From Planctomycetota bacterium (GTDB lineage Bacteria > Planctomycetota > JAMOSO01): 17,039 nucleotides of DNA. Shown here piece by piece: positions 8,591-15,726 of the stretch (position 1 is its first letter; each line of letters opens with the position of its first letter). A program made the translations under genes and the position numbers. The notes under the pieces were generated by a model that had not been told where the DNA came from, made no database searches, and saw only the letters and a program-made list of their open reading frames with translations. Location: positions 1-17,039 of the forward strand of contig JAMOSO010000014.1 of assembly GCA_027063065.1 (NCBI GenBank). The letters are read 5' to 3'.

Positions 8591-9670
8591 ATGGCAACAA
8601 AAACAAAAGCAAAAACAAAAAACAAGTCGCTTTCTTATAAAGATGCCGGAGTAGACATTACTGCTGGTAATAATTTTGTAGAATTGATAGGTCAACATGT
8701 TAAAAAAACCCATGGTGCCAATGTTATTAATATTCATAATGGTTTTGCAGGGGCAATGAGCTTGTTTGGTAAAGGTGCAAAGCAGTATAAAGATCCTGTT
8801 ATGTTAAGTTGTACTGATGGAGTTGGTACAAAGTTAAAAATGGCTTTTGTTTTAGATAAACATGATACAGTAGGTATTGATTTAGTAGCTATGAGTGTTA
8901 ATGATTTGATTGTGCATGGTGCTGCTCCAATGTTCTTTTTAGATTATATGGCAACTGGAAAATTAGAACCTACTAAAATGGCTGATGTAGTGAAGGGGAT
9001 TAGTGAAGGTTGCATACAGTCTTCTGCTGCATTAATCGGTGGTGAGACAGCCGAGATGCCAGATTTTTACAAAAAAGGTGAGTATGATTTAGCTGGTTTT
9101 GCTGTTGGTATAGTGGAACGTTCTAAAATGTTAGTGGGTGATAAAGTTAAAGAAGGTGATGTTATTATTGGCCTACCATCTAGTGGTTTGCATTCCAATG
9201 GATTTTCTTTGGCTCGTAAGGCATTGGGGACTACTAAATCTAAATTAAATAAATATTCTGATGAATTGGGAACTACGGTAGGTGAGGCCTTAATTGAGCC
9301 TACGCGTATTTATGTTAAACCTATAATTGCTTTATTGGATAGTTATAAAACACGTAGTCCAATCCATGCGTTAACTCATATTACTGGCGGTGGTCTATTG
9401 GAAAATATCCCTAGGGTATTACCAGATGATTGTAAGGCTGTTATTAACACAAAGGCTATTGATGCACCTCCAATTTTTAAAATGATTAAAGAAGCTGGAA
9501 ATATTGTTAAAAAAGAAATGTATCGCACTTTTAATATGGGTATAGGTTTTACAGTTACAGTTAGTGCTAGTTCTGCTAATTCTGTTGTTAAAAAATTACA
9601 GGATTTAGGCGAAGATGCCAGAGTTATTGGCGAAATACAAAAAGGCAAAAAAAGCGTTAGCATTAAATAA
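8591..9670 (+). CDS. purM: Phosphoribosylformylglycinamidine cyclo-ligase (AIR synthetase)
   Basis: 359 residues. It converts FGAM to AIR with ATP in the fifth step of purine synthesis. Family motifs in order: YKDAGVDI near residue 16, TDGVGTKLK, SVNDLIVHGAAP, IGGETAEMP, LPSSGLHSNGFSLAR, and HITGGGLLENIPR. The first 13 residues (MATKTKAKTKNKS) are a Lys/Thr-rich extension not present in typical 345-residue PurM. It is encoded by an A-rich repeat, and a start nearer the motif is not available as ATG. The ATG follows pheT by 4 bp with AAGG upstream. No other purine gene is in the window, so this is an isolated copy within a housekeeping run. Confidence 0.96.
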   Translation: MATKTKAKTKNKSLSYKDAGVDITAGNNFVELIGQHVKKTHGANVINIHNGFAGAMSLFGKGAKQYKDPVMLSCTDGVGTKLKMAFVLDKHDTVGIDLVAMSVNDLIVHGAAPMFFLDYMATGKLEPTKMADVVKGISEGCIQSSAALIGGETAEMPDFYKKGEYDLAGFAVGIVERSKMLVGDKVKEGDVIIGLPSSGLHSNGFSLARKALGTTKSKLNKYSDELGTTVGEALIEPTRIYVKPIIALLDSYKTRSPIHALTHITGGGLLENIPRVLPDDCKAVINTKAIDAPPIFKMIKEAGNIVKKEMYRTFNMGIGFTVTVSASSANSVVKKLQDLGEDARVIGEIQKGKKSVSIK

Positions 9671-9672
9671 CA

Positions 9673-11016
9673 ATGCCTCATCAAGTATTATTTGTATCCG
9701 AGTCAGATAGGTTTTTTCCCGAGTTAGATGATATGGTCGGGGATAATGTGTTGATATGGGCGCAGGATTTAAAAGATGGTCTTGCAAGATTTCATCATAT
9801 GGATAAGGTGGATACTGTTTTAGTTGATGGGCGTTTAAATGGTGAAGAAGGCTTAGAATTTACAACGGCAATTCGTAATTTAAATGCAGACATACCCATT
9901 TTATTTTTGCATGCAGATCGCGATGGTACTGAATTGCGTTTTCATGCTGTTGAGGGTGATTTTTCAGTGCAAGCTATTGCTGGTTTAATAGAGGCTTCAA
10001 GTTGTAAACGTGAAGAAGTACGTCAGCAACGTGCATTGGCTACTATTAAGCATCCTGAAAATTTCTTTGAGTCTATGATAGGCGATAGTCAGCCTATGCG
10101 TACTCTAAAAGAAAATATTTTAAGAATTGCACCAACTTCGGCAACTGTATTGTTAACAGGCGAATCTGGCACGGGTAAAGAAGTAACTGCGCAAGCTATT
10201 GTGCAGGCATCTTTGCGTGCTAAAAAGCCTTTTATTGTTGTTAATGCTTCTTCTATACCAAAAGAGTTAGTTGAAAGTGAATTATTTGGCCATGAAAAAG
10301 GGGCATTTACCAATGCTTTAAAAACTAAAAAGGGCAAGTTTGAATTGGCAAATGGCGGAACTATTTTCTTAGATGAAATAGGTGATATGCCATTAGATGC
10401 CCAAGCAAAATTATTGCGAGTTTTAGAGTCTCACGAAGTAGACAGAGTTGGTGGTGATAAGCCTATTAAGATAGATGTGCGTGTGATTGCCGCAACAAAT
10501 GCCAACTTGCCAGAGTTAGTTGAGACGGGTAAATTTAGAGAAGATTTATTTTATCGCTTAGATATAATAGGTTTGTTTTTGCCTCCGTTAAGACAGCGTT
10601 CGGCTGATATTCCATTATTAGTACATTATTATTTGGCTCGTTTAAAGCAACAATATAAAGTACATAAAATTATAGATAGTGCCGCAGCACAAAAATTAAT
10701 GAATTATAATTGGCCAGGTAATATTAGGCAGTTGCGCAACACTTTAGAACGGGCTTATTTACTTTCTAGTGGCGAGAGCATAGGGGCTGATGACATTGAG
10801 TTGCGTTCTATGAATAGCGATGAGAATCGGGCAAAATCTCGTGAGCCAGTACAGTTTAACGGTACGTTGGAAGACTTAGAAATGAATGTTATTTTAGATA
10901 CTTTAGAAAGAACCAACGGCAATAAGACAGAGGCGGCTAGAGTATTAGGTATCGGAACCAAAACGCTGTATCGCAAATTAGAAAAGCACCGCAATACAAT
11001 AACTAGTAAAAAATAA
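9673..11016 (+). CDS. Sigma-54 enhancer-binding transcription activator with degenerate receiver domain
   Basis: 447 residues, NtrC-type order: receiver-like domain (1-110), AAA+ sigma-54 interaction domain (about 132-370), Fis-type helix-turn-helix (416-435, GNKTEAARVLGI). The AAA+ core is intact: Walker A GESGTGKE (163-170), Walker B TIFLDE (230-235), arginine-finger region REDLFYRL, sensor-II-like NWPGNIRQLRN. Two oddities stand out. The sigma-54-contacting loop reads GAFTNA (210-215) instead of GAFTGA. The receiver keeps Asp52 in LVDGRLNGEEG but has SES for the acidic pair, His80 for the conserved Thr/Ser, and Val near residue 99 for the conserved Lys. It starts 2 bp after purM without a clear ribosome site, suggesting translational coupling. 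No sensor kinase is adjacent, and I see no obvious GG-GC -24/-12 promoter in the window. The targets are unknown. Confidence 0.9.
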   Translation: MPHQVLFVSESDRFFPELDDMVGDNVLIWAQDLKDGLARFHHMDKVDTVLVDGRLNGEEGLEFTTAIRNLNADIPILFLHADRDGTELRFHAVEGDFSVQAIAGLIEASSCKREEVRQQRALATIKHPENFFESMIGDSQPMRTLKENILRIAPTSATVLLTGESGTGKEVTAQAIVQASLRAKKPFIVVNASSIPKELVESELFGHEKGAFTNALKTKKGKFELANGGTIFLDEIGDMPLDAQAKLLRVLESHEVDRVGGDKPIKIDVRVIAATNANLPELVETGKFREDLFYRLDIIGLFLPPLRQRSADIPLLVHYYLARLKQQYKVHKIIDSAAAQKLMNYNWPGNIRQLRNTLERAYLLSSGESIGADDIELRSMNSDENRAKSREPVQFNGTLEDLEMNVILDTLERTNGNKTEAARVLGIGTKTLYRKLEKHRNTITSKK

Positions 11017-11042
11017 GCTATATTAATTGTTGATGAAATAAG

Positions 11043-11783
11043 ATGACAGATGTTGCTAATAATTTTTCCAGAGGGGCATTAAATTATGCAACTTCTGCGG
11101 ATTTTCAAAAAGCTATCGCAAAGCAATTATTTGATTTTTATCCTCTTAAACAACCATGTAAAATTCTTGAGGTTGGTTGTGGAACAGGTTTTTTGTCTAG
11201 GCATTATCAACAGGCTTTTAATGAAGCAAGTTATATTGCAGTGGATATATCTGAGGGAATGTTGTCTGAATATCAAAAACGTGTTGGCTTTGGTAAAATC
11301 GTATTAGCTGATGCAGAGGATTTAAATTTTGAAATTAATTCTTTAGATGCAATTGTTTCGGCTTCGACGATTCAGTGGTTTAAAAATTTATCAGGAACTT
11401 TAAAAAAATATTATAATTTTTTAAAACCGGGTTCTGATATTTTAATTTCGACTTTTGGTGAAAGTTTTTTTAAAGAGTTTTTTGCGTATGTGCCAGCAGA
11501 ATTTAAAAAGAATATGCCAAATTTTTATAATCAAGAAATTTTAAAAGATATTTTTAATAAAGCTGGTTTTGTAGATATAAAAACTAAACAGTACGTTAGT
11601 AAGCAACAATTTAAAGATGCTAAAAGTATGTTACGCAATATGAATAATTTAGGTTTTGGTCCATTGGGAGATAGACCGTTATCTCACGGTGATATGCGTA
11701 AATTACTTAGAGACTTAAGTAAACAATCATATATAGAGTTAAGTTATGACACAGTGCTTCTTAAAGCAACTAAGCCAGTTTAA
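11043..11783 (+). CDS. bioC: Malonyl-ACP O-methyltransferase, biotin synthesis
   Basis: 246 residues, matching BioC (about 250). It methylates the free carboxyl of malonyl-ACP with SAM so that fatty acid synthesis can build the pimeloyl chain of biotin. The N-terminus FSRGALNYATSADFQKAIAKQL is the BioC-type opening. SAM motif I is LEVGCGTGFLS (about 41-51), followed by the acidic YIAVDISEGML and the BioC-like SASTIQWFKNL. A C-terminal helix KSMLRNMNNLGF matches the substrate cap region of the family. The function call is strengthened by bioD directly downstream, whose start overlaps the end of this gene by 38 bp. No esterase (bioH or similar) or bioA/B/F is in the window. Confidence 0.88.
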   Translation: MTDVANNFSRGALNYATSADFQKAIAKQLFDFYPLKQPCKILEVGCGTGFLSRHYQQAFNEASYIAVDISEGMLSEYQKRVGFGKIVLADAEDLNFEINSLDAIVSASTIQWFKNLSGTLKKYYNFLKPGSDILISTFGESFFKEFFAYVPAEFKKNMPNFYNQEILKDIFNKAGFVDIKTKQYVSKQQFKDAKSMLRNMNNLGFGPLGDRPLSHGDMRKLLRDLSKQSYIELSYDTVLLKATKPV

Positions 11784-12384
11784 ATCAGTCTTTAAAAATA
11801 AAGGCCTTTTTATAACTGGTACGGATACAGATGTTGGTAAAACTGTTTTTACTTGGCAATTAGCTAAATATTTAAAGTCTATCGGTGAGAAAGTAATTAT
11901 TTTTAAGCCTGTTGAATGTGAACCTAGCGGTCAAAAAGATAGTGATTTTTATAAGCGGATGTTGGGTTTGGATAGTTGTGAGTGCTTATATTCTTTTGAT
12001 CGTCCTGTATCCCCACATTGTGAAGTTAGAAGCACAGGCATTAAAATTGACTTAGATAAAATTTGTGATACTTATCAGGGTTTAATAAGTCAATATGATT
12101 ATGTAATTGTCGAAGGCGCGGGAGGAATATTTTGCCCTCTCGGCGAAGATGTATTTATGTTGGATTTAATTAGTCGATTACAGTTGCCAAATATTGTGGT
12201 ATTAAAAAATAGGGTAGGTTGTTTAAATCATACTTTATTAAGTGTTGTGGCTTTGCAATCACGCAATTTGTTAGCAACTGGATTAGTTGTAAATGGTGAT
12301 GACAATCTTGAGAATATACAAGATGTCTCTTGTTTAAGTAAAGTGCCTGTTCTTGCTGTTATGCCCGAGATTAGTATAATATAG
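11746..12384 (+). CDS. bioD: Dethiobiotin synthetase
   Basis: 212 residues. An ATP-dependent carboxylase that closes the ureido ring of 7,8-diaminononanoate to give dethiobiotin, the penultimate biotin step. The P-loop is GTDTDVGKT (25-33). A substrate/metal segment KPVECE follows, then IVEGAGGIFCPL, and VGCLNHTLLS near residue 160, all diagnostic. The ATG at 11746 lies within bioC (38-bp overlap in another frame). It gives about 19 residues before the first strand, slightly longer than usual, but no other standard start codon exists between it and the P-loop. The overlap implies translational coupling with bioC. Confidence 0.93.
   Translation: MTQCFLKQLSQFKSVFKNKGLFITGTDTDVGKTVFTWQLAKYLKSIGEKVIIFKPVECEPSGQKDSDFYKRMLGLDSCECLYSFDRPVSPHCEVRSTGIKIDLDKICDTYQGLISQYDYVIVEGAGGIFCPLGEDVFMLDLISRLQLPNIVVLKNRVGCLNHTLLSVVALQSRNLLATGLVVNGDDNLENIQDVSCLSKVPVLAVMPEISII
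12353..12380 (+). promoter_or_regulatory. Candidate internal promoter in the end of bioD
   Basis: TTGCTG (12353-12358), 16-nt spacer, consensus TATAAT (12375-12380) ending 4 bp before the end of bioD. It would start transcription about 20-25 nt before the FtsQ-like gene and could give the downstream genes independent expression. Confidence 0.38.
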
Positions 12385-12409
12385 TTTTTATTTTGTTGGT
12401 TAAAATATT

Positions 12410-13390
12410 ATGGCAAAAACAGTTAAAAAGAAATCGACAAAAAAAACAACTAAAGCGTCTAGTAAAACTAAGTCTAAAGTTATTAATGAAGCGCCGTCGC
12501 CATTTTTATTGTTGTTTAAGTTTATGCTTCCATATTTATTGTTTGTTGGGTTTATTGTTGGTTCAACATTTATTGCTAAGGCGCGTATTAAAAATTTAAG
12601 CGGTATAGGTGCGCAGAGCTATACAGTAAGTCCTGTAAAAGGTATTAGTGATATGCAAAATGCAAGTTTGCAAATTGCTATTCAAAATGCTCTACATAGC
12701 AGTATTAATCCGTATTCTCCTTTTGGAGATAAAATATTGCCAAGTGTTTACAAGGAAATAAAAACAATTGCAGGTGTTAAGCAAGTTCATTATATTCGCC
12801 GTTTATATGAATCTAACAACGGTCATTTGCGTGGCAAATTGAGTTTGAATTTAAGTTGGCGCAAACCTTGGGTACAAGTTCAAAATAAAGGTTCGCGTAT
12901 TATCTGGATAGATCAAGAAGGCTTTTGTTTGCCAGATACTAATAATTTTAGAAATAACGATGTTCCTTTAATTAAAACTAAACATGGTTTTTTTAAAGCT
13001 CGTACTAAAGCTGAAAAGCAGTGTAAAGCGCCTTGGCAAGATCGACATTTACAAAAAGCTATCTCTCTTTTGTTATATTTGCAAGACACAAAATATAATG
13101 TACCTTTTAAAGTTAGGGATATTGTAGTTGAATATCCTACAAGTATGCGCGATCGCAGAGCTATGTTTCGCGGTGTAATTAGAACAAATTTTATTATACA
13201 TACTACTGAAGGTTATGCTATTAGGTGGGGAGCATATAATGCTAACGATAATTCATTTGAACCTCATAGACGTAAAGAAGTTTTAAATACAGTGCGCAAG
13301 TTAATTGCTGGACATCGGGCGCATTTGGAGAAGGTAGACTATTTTGATGTTAGTGCCATTGATGGTAGTGAGACAGTAAGCTTTAAATAA
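12410..13390 (+). CDS. Bitopic membrane protein, FtsQ/DivIB-like layout
   Basis: 326 residues. A strongly basic cytoplasmic tail (1-29, many Lys) is followed by one membrane helix (about 31-57, LLLFKFMLPYLLFVGFIVG) and a long extracytoplasmic part. The first external segment (about 65-135) fits a POTRA-like alpha/beta domain with GVKQVHYIRRLY as a strand. The next part contains RKPWVQV followed by IIWIDQEGFCLP, resembling the FtsQ beta-domain pattern in which a Pro/Val strand leads to an ID-x-x-G-x-x-L motif. The C-terminus has alternating strands and KVDYFDVSAIDG, also FtsQ-like. I infer a divisome or envelope-assembly role, but identity is too low to be sure; another POTRA membrane protein is possible. 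Two Cys (in GFCLP and EKQCKAP) could form a disulfide. It is followed after 2 bp by another membrane protein. Confidence 0.55.
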   Translation: MAKTVKKKSTKKTTKASSKTKSKVINEAPSPFLLLFKFMLPYLLFVGFIVGSTFIAKARIKNLSGIGAQSYTVSPVKGISDMQNASLQIAIQNALHSSINPYSPFGDKILPSVYKEIKTIAGVKQVHYIRRLYESNNGHLRGKLSLNLSWRKPWVQVQNKGSRIIWIDQEGFCLPDTNNFRNNDVPLIKTKHGFFKARTKAEKQCKAPWQDRHLQKAISLLLYLQDTKYNVPFKVRDIVVEYPTSMRDRRAMFRGVIRTNFIIHTTEGYAIRWGAYNANDNSFEPHRRKEVLNTVRKLIAGHRAHLEKVDYFDVSAIDGSETVSFK

Positions 13391-13392
13391 AA

Positions 13393-13932
13393 ATGGGCAG
13401 ATTAATATTAGAGCCTTCAATCCAAAAGTTTAGTCAATTATGTTTAAAATTGTTTTTCTTATATTGTATGGCATATTTTTTTGGCTTTTTAATGCATATA
13501 CCTGTTTGTTTTGCATTGGTTTCTACTTTTACGCATAAAGCTTTTTTAGTTGCTAAAATTTCACAAGAGTTAGGCATCGAGCCTTTTTATACAGACGCAG
13601 AATTAGCCTCTTATGGTTTTGGCTCTCAGATAATAGCCAGTAGTTTTATTGCTTTTTTGTTGGCTACAGCATTGTTTTTTATCGCTTGTCCACTATGTTT
13701 GTTAGTGTTTGGTTTTTTTAAATCGATTAAAATTGCATTGGTTGTGATGTTGTCGACATTGTGGTTTTATTTAGGATCTTCACCGGGAATGCCTATTATG
13801 GTAAATGTTTTGATGGTTTTACCGCCAGTGAGTTTTTGTTTGGTTTTATTTTTTGGGTATAGGTTTTTAGAAACAAAAGACGAGATTGATTTAAATTTAA
13901 ATTCACCAAGTGAAGAATTACATAATGGTTAA
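13393..13932 (+). CDS. Polytopic membrane protein of unknown function
   Basis: 179 residues with about four hydrophobic spans: roughly 16-40, 76-107, 109-127 and 133-156. A short loop between spans one and two holds GIEPFYTDAEL. The C-terminal tail is hydrophilic and acidic (ETKDEIDLNLNSPSEE). No family is recognised. The ATG lies 2 bp after the FtsQ-like gene, so the two are probably translated together and may work together at the membrane. The end overlaps the start of epmA by 8 bp (ATGGTTAA). No enzyme motif is visible. Confidence 0.72.
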   Translation: MGRLILEPSIQKFSQLCLKLFFLYCMAYFFGFLMHIPVCFALVSTFTHKAFLVAKISQELGIEPFYTDAELASYGFGSQIIASSFIAFLLATALFFIACPLCLLVFGFFKSIKIALVVMLSTLWFYLGSSPGMPIMVNVLMVLPPVSFCLVLFFGYRFLETKDEIDLNLNSPSEELHNG

Positions 13933-14812
13933 ATTGAAACAGCAAGCAAAAATTTTGCAGGGTATAAGAAGCTTTTTTGATAATCTTAACTTCATAGAGG
14001 TACAAACGCCTATATTGATAAAATCTCCAGCACCAGAAGAAAATATAGAACCAATTAAAGCAGGTCGTGGCTTTTTAATTACTTCTCCAGAATTACAAAT
14101 GAAGTGCATATTGGCACAGGGTTATTCTAATATATATCAAATTTGTCCAGTATTTCGCGCCAATGAAATAGGTCATTTACATAGCGAAGAATTTAGAATG
14201 TTAGAATGGTATCGCAACGGTGGTAGTCAGTATGATTTGTTTGATGATTGTCAAAATTTGATACAGTTTTTATTGAGACATCTTCAATTGCCAAACCAGT
14301 TACAATATCAAGGTTTGGACATAGATTTTACTTTGCCATGGCCACGTCTAAGTGTCAAAGATGCTTTTGAAAAATACGCTGGATGGAACCCAGAAGACAA
14401 ACCAGATAGTGAAAGGTTTTATTTTGACTTGGTAGATAAAGTAGAGCCAAATTTGCCAACGAATAGACCATTGTTTTTAACTGATTATCCAGCTAAATTT
14501 GCTTCTTTGGCGCGTTTGAATCCAAAAAACACCAAAGTTGCGGAGAGATTTGAGTTATATATAGGCGGTATTGAAATTGCCAATGCTTATGGTGAGTTAT
14601 GCGATTCTACCGAGCAGTTAAAGCGTTTTAGACAAGAGAGTTTATTAATTAAAAAACAGGGGCGAACTCCTCCGTCCATTGATAAAAATTTTATAAATGC
14701 TTTAGATGAAATAGAAAAAGCTGCAGGTATAGCTGTTGGTGTTGAGCGTTTGATGATGGTTTTGCTTGATATAGAAGATATTTCTAATTTGAGAGACAGA
14801 GCAACACTTTGA
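13925..14812 (+). CDS. epmA: EF-P lysine lysyltransferase (class II LysRS paralogue)
   Basis: 295 residues from the ATG at 13925, preferred over an in-frame GTG at 13910 because GAAG stands 9 nt before it. EpmA (GenX, PoxA, YjeA) attaches a beta-lysyl residue to a lysine of elongation factor P, which relieves ribosome stalling at polyproline. The protein is a LysRS catalytic core without the N-terminal anticodon-binding OB domain. Motif 2 is VFRANEIGHLHSEEF then MLEWYR. A central ERFELYIGGIEIANAY matches EpmA, and motif 3 is GVERLMMVLLDIED near the end. It starts almost directly at the core. Neither efp nor epmB is in the window. It overlaps the previous membrane gene by 8 bp and is followed by the Nudix gene after 15 bp. 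Confidence 0.88.
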   Translation: MVKLKQQAKILQGIRSFFDNLNFIEVQTPILIKSPAPEENIEPIKAGRGFLITSPELQMKCILAQGYSNIYQICPVFRANEIGHLHSEEFRMLEWYRNGGSQYDLFDDCQNLIQFLLRHLQLPNQLQYQGLDIDFTLPWPRLSVKDAFEKYAGWNPEDKPDSERFYFDLVDKVEPNLPTNRPLFLTDYPAKFASLARLNPKNTKVAERFELYIGGIEIANAYGELCDSTEQLKRFRQESLLIKKQGRTPPSIDKNFINALDEIEKAAGIAVGVERLMMVLLDIEDISNLRDRATL

Positions 14813-14827
14813 TGGTTATACGATAAT

Positions 14828-15370
14828 ATGCTTGAGAGTGAAGAGTATTTAGATATTTTAGATAATGAGGGTAATTTTACTAATACAGTAAAAACTAGAG
14901 AGTTAGCCCACCGTTTGGGTTTGTGGCATCGCACAGTACATATTTGGGTTGTCAATGATGATGGTCAAGTTTTGTTGCAGTTGCGCGCGCCTACAGTGCA
15001 TAGCGATCCAAATCGCTGGGATATATCTTCTGCTGGTCATATACCAGCAGGGGAAAGTTCGCGTTCTGGAGCAGTGCGTGAATTACAAGAAGAGTTAGGT
15101 ATTTATACCCAAGAAGATAAACTTGTTTTTTTGTTTGTTAATAAGCATGAAATTATCTGTGAAAATATTTGTGATAGGGCATTTAATGATATTTATTTGT
15201 TACAGGCAAATATTAATATAGATGAATTAACTTTACAAAAAGAAGAAGTTGCTGCTGTAAAATGGTTGCCTTGGCAAGAGTTGCTAACATTGGCAAAACA
15301 ACCAGATGTAGTAGATCATACTTATGAATATAATTGTTTGTATAAAATACTGGAGAAAACTTACAAATAG
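14828..15370 (+). CDS. Nudix hydrolase, isopentenyl-diphosphate-isomerase-like subgroup
   Basis: 180 residues. A complete Nudix box G-x5-E-x7-RE-L-x-EE-x-G-I occupies residues 70-92 (GHIPAGE to EELGI), so the metal-binding glutamates are intact. The surrounding pattern (HRTVHIWVVNDDGQVLLQLR before the box; RWDISSAGH just ahead of it; KWLPWQEL near the end) resembles the YfcD / IPP-isomerase-like Nudix group. Such enzymes hydrolyse nucleoside diphosphate-linked compounds. The actual substrate cannot be read from the sequence, and true IPP isomerase activity is not implied. It lies 15 bp after epmA without a good Shine-Dalgarno and 43 bp before the phasin-like gene. Confidence 0.88.
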   Translation: MLESEEYLDILDNEGNFTNTVKTRELAHRLGLWHRTVHIWVVNDDGQVLLQLRAPTVHSDPNRWDISSAGHIPAGESSRSGAVRELQEELGIYTQEDKLVFLFVNKHEIICENICDRAFNDIYLLQANINIDELTLQKEEVAAVKWLPWQELLTLAKQPDVVDHTYEYNCLYKILEKTYK

Positions 15371-15413
15371 TGTAGGGTCTCTAAGGGGTTTTTTTAAGAC
15401 TATAGGAGATAAA

Positions 15414-15707
15414 ATGCTTGATTTATTAAGAAATGCTTTTCATACCGGTGTTGGCGCTGCAGAATTAACTAAAGAAAAAGCCGAAAAATTTGTCAGGGAA
15501 TTAGCAGAAAAAGGCAAATTGTCCGAGGGTGAAGTAAAAACTTTTGTCGATGAAATTTTAGTAAAATCACAAAAACAAAAAGATAAATTTGACTCTTCTT
15601 TAGAGAAATTAATTGAAGGTGTTTTAAATAAAATGAATTTAGTAAGTCGTAAGGATTTAACTGAAATGGAAGAACGCTTGATGAAAAAAATCGAAGAAAC
15701 CAAATAA
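15414..15707 (+). CDS. Phasin-like small coiled-coil protein
   Basis: 97 residues. The start is fixed by a perfect AGGAG (15404-15408) five bases before the ATG; an in-frame ATG at 15324 lies inside the Nudix gene and is not credible. The sequence is all-helical and highly charged: an amphipathic N-terminus (MLDLLRNAFHTGVGAAELTKEKAEKF), a Lys/Glu-rich middle, then LNKMNLVSRKDLTEMEERL. That tail resembles the C-terminal heptad segment of phasin/PhaF-like and of UbiK/BMFP-like proteins. No polyhydroxyalkanoate synthase gene is present. The next gene, 19 bp on, is ubiB, so a role as a UbiB partner or lipid-associated scaffold seems more likely than granule binding. That role is inference. Confidence 0.7.
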   Translation: MLDLLRNAFHTGVGAAELTKEKAEKFVRELAEKGKLSEGEVKTFVDEILVKSQKQKDKFDSSLEKLIEGVLNKMNLVSRKDLTEMEERLMKKIEETK

Positions 15708-15726
15708 AAATATTGTGTAAAGTAGT

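Noticed and set aside
13910-13924. GTG start for epmA
   Set aside because: The ATG five codons later has a GAAG at good spacing and better matches the start of the catalytic core.
14587-14955. Minus-strand open frame across the epmA/Nudix junction
   Set aside because: It covers EpmA motif 3 and the start of the Nudix protein in antisense, with no coding signature of its own.
15324-15413. Longer phasin-like protein starting inside the Nudix gene
   Set aside because: The ATG at 15414 has a perfect AGGAG; the upstream part is just the Nudix coding sequence read in another frame.
15371-15413. Terminator between the Nudix and phasin-like genes (GGGG followed by seven T)
   Set aside because: There is a T run but no convincing GC stem before it; only four-base pairings can be drawn.
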